Shown here: one piece after another, positions 63,115-64,000 of the stretch | How positions within the stretch are numbered: the stretch's first letter is position 1 | Layout: the number at the start of each line of letters is the position of its first letter | Origin: Schauerella aestuarii | GTDB taxonomy: Bacteria > Pseudomonadota > Gammaproteobacteria > Burkholderiales > Burkholderiaceae_B | DNA: 64,000 nt | NCBI RefSeq assembly: GCF_009866805.1 | Contig: NZ_SIZW01000039.1 | Coordinates: 744,001 to 808,000 of the forward strand | Direction: 5' to 3' | Notes under the pieces: generated by a model | What the model was told of the DNA's origin: nothing | Seen by the model: the letters and a program-made list of their open reading frames with translations, nothing else | Databases searched by the model: none | Translations under genes and position numbers: made by a program

Positions 63115-64000
63115 ATGAAGACGTGGATCAAGCGAATACTGATAGGCCTTGTGGTTCTGATGTTGGTGTCGATCGTGGGCCTGGCAATATTCCTCCTCAC
63201 GTTCGATCCCAACGCATACAAGTACAAGCTCGAAGAGCTCATACAAACGCGCTATCAGCGCACGTTGGCGATCGAAGGCGACATCGAGTTGTCGCTCTTC
63301 CCGCGCCTGGGATTGTCGTTGCAGGACGTGTCGCTGTCGGAAGTGAATAGCGACGAGACGTTCGCCTCGGTCGAGAGCGCTCGCCTTGCCGTGGCGATCT
63401 GGCCGCTGCTGTCCGACAATCTCGTGGTCGATCACGTGGCGGTCACGGGTTTCAAGGCCCGGGTGATTCGCGACAAAACCGGGCAATTCAATTTCAGTAA
63501 TCTGGTGGGTGCCGACAATCACATGTCGCAGTCCGCTTCCGCCGACGCGCCGCGCGACCAGAACTCCGGTTTTCAGATCGATATCGCCGGCATGGATTTG
63601 CAGCAGGGCGATCTGGTGCTGCAGGATCAGATTACTGGCCGCGCGATCACGATCAATCGGCTTAACGCGAGCACCGGCCGCATCACCTTCAATCAGCCGT
63701 TCAACGTGAATTTGAATGCGCACCTCGAAGGCGGCAATCCGCGCATGGATGCCAATCTGACGGGGCAGGGCATGTTGATGCTCAACCCGGCCGCGAAGGA
63801 ATATTCCGCGCAGAAGCTCGATATGCGGATTACCGGCCAATTGCCCGACGCGCAGGCCACCAGCCTGATCGCGCGCGGCAACGTGGCCTTCAATGGTCAA
63901 ACGTCGTCGCTCAATGTGGCGGGCCTCGAATTGCTGTTCCAGGGCGATGTGACGCGCCCGGATCTGGCGATGAAGGGCGTGGACGCCAGCGTCTCGATTC
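63115..64000 (+). CDS. AsmA-family protein, 5' part
   Basis: The frame runs open to the window end, giving 295 residues of an incomplete protein. One N-terminal membrane segment (about residues 7-29, ILIGLVVLMLVSIVGLAIF) is followed by FDPNAYKYKLEELIQTRYQR and LAIEGDIELSLFPRLGLSLQDVSLSE, the start pattern of AsmA proteins, which lie in the periplasm as long beta-grooves and help phospholipid movement or outer-membrane assembly. GAGG precedes the ATG by five bases. Confidence 0.88.
   Translation, partial: MKTWIKRILIGLVVLMLVSIVGLAIFLLTFDPNAYKYKLEELIQTRYQRTLAIEGDIELSLFPRLGLSLQDVSLSEVNSDETFASVESARLAVAIWPLLSDNLVVDHVAVTGFKARVIRDKTGQFNFSNLVGADNHMSQSASADAPRDQNSGFQIDIAGMDLQQGDLVLQDQITGRAITINRLNASTGRITFNQPFNVNLNAHLEGGNPRMDANLTGQGMLMLNPAAKEYSAQKLDMRITGQLPDAQATSLIARGNVAFNGQTSSLNVAGLELLFQGDVTRPDLAMKGVDASVSI

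Noticed and set aside
1-64000. CRISPR arrays, insertion sequences, integrases, prophage genes, toxin-antitoxin or defence systems
   Set aside because: I read the window for direct repeats with spacers, transposase motifs, terminal inverted repeats and known defence domains and saw none.

Overview
The window looks like a chromosomal segment of a high-GC betaproteobacterium in the order Burkholderiales, most likely family Alcaligenaceae (Bordetella/Achromobacter-like). Three things point there: the conserved order ispE - tRNA-Gln(UUG) - prs - rplY - pth - ychF, a Bug-type periplasmic binding protein, and a tandem glycine riboswitch ahead of gcvT. This placement is inferred from gene content only. 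I see no insertion sequence, phage, CRISPR array, rRNA or obvious genomic-island boundary. Genes are dense, often with 4-base stop/start overlaps.

Layout. 1-7.4 kb: 3' part of an HI0933-type flavoprotein, a Mn/Fe superoxide dismutase, and the glycine cleavage operon gcvT-gcvH-gcvP behind a tandem glycine riboswitch. 7.4-17.1 kb, all on the minus strand: beta-alanine:pyruvate-type aminotransferase and malonate/methylmalonate semialdehyde dehydrogenase, then a five-gene unit made of a peptide/nickel-type ABC importer (binding protein, two permeases, fused double ATPase) and an M81/MlrC-like metallopeptidase. 17.3-18.7 kb: a divergent MocR-type regulator over a palindromic operator. 18.7-20.7 kb: OsmC-like protein, thyA and folA. 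21.0-21.7 kb: coq7.

22-34 kb is a surface-polysaccharide cluster: WecA-like initiating transferase, UDP-HexNAc 6-dehydrogenase (TviB/WbpA/WbpO type), UDP-HexNAc(A) 4-epimerase (TviC/WbpP type), a MurJ/Wzx-like flippase, four GT4 glycosyltransferases and an AsnB-type amidotransferase that may amidate a uronic acid. Its 5' side carries a promoter-plus-terminator unit that looks like a small RNA, with an anti-Shine-Dalgarno-like hairpin loop, and a 41-codon leader ORF overlapping the first gene. pgi and a phosphoglucomutase/phosphomannomutase follow, convergent to the cluster.

37-43 kb: an FAD-linked 2-hydroxyacid oxidase/dehydrogenase, an OmpR-type two-component system and an LtaS-like membrane sulfatase. 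43-53 kb is catabolic: hmgA-fahA (homogentisate pathway) with a divergent LysR regulator; a Bug protein plus salicylate-hydroxylase-like monooxygenase with a second divergent LysR regulator; and a three-gene unit of MBL-fold protein, MhpA-like hydroxylase and DUF2783 protein behind a clear sigma-70-like promoter overlapped by repeats. 53.4-64 kb is housekeeping: mutM, a TPR protein, lolB, ispE, tRNA-Gln, prs, rplY, pth, a CPBP protease-like membrane protein, ychF, a PaaI-type thioesterase and the 5' part of an AsmA-family gene cut by the window end.

The parts I find least explained are the small RNA/leader region before the polysaccharide genes, the DUF2783 unit with its altered metallo-beta-lactamase metal motif, and the long structured linker in the glycine riboswitch.
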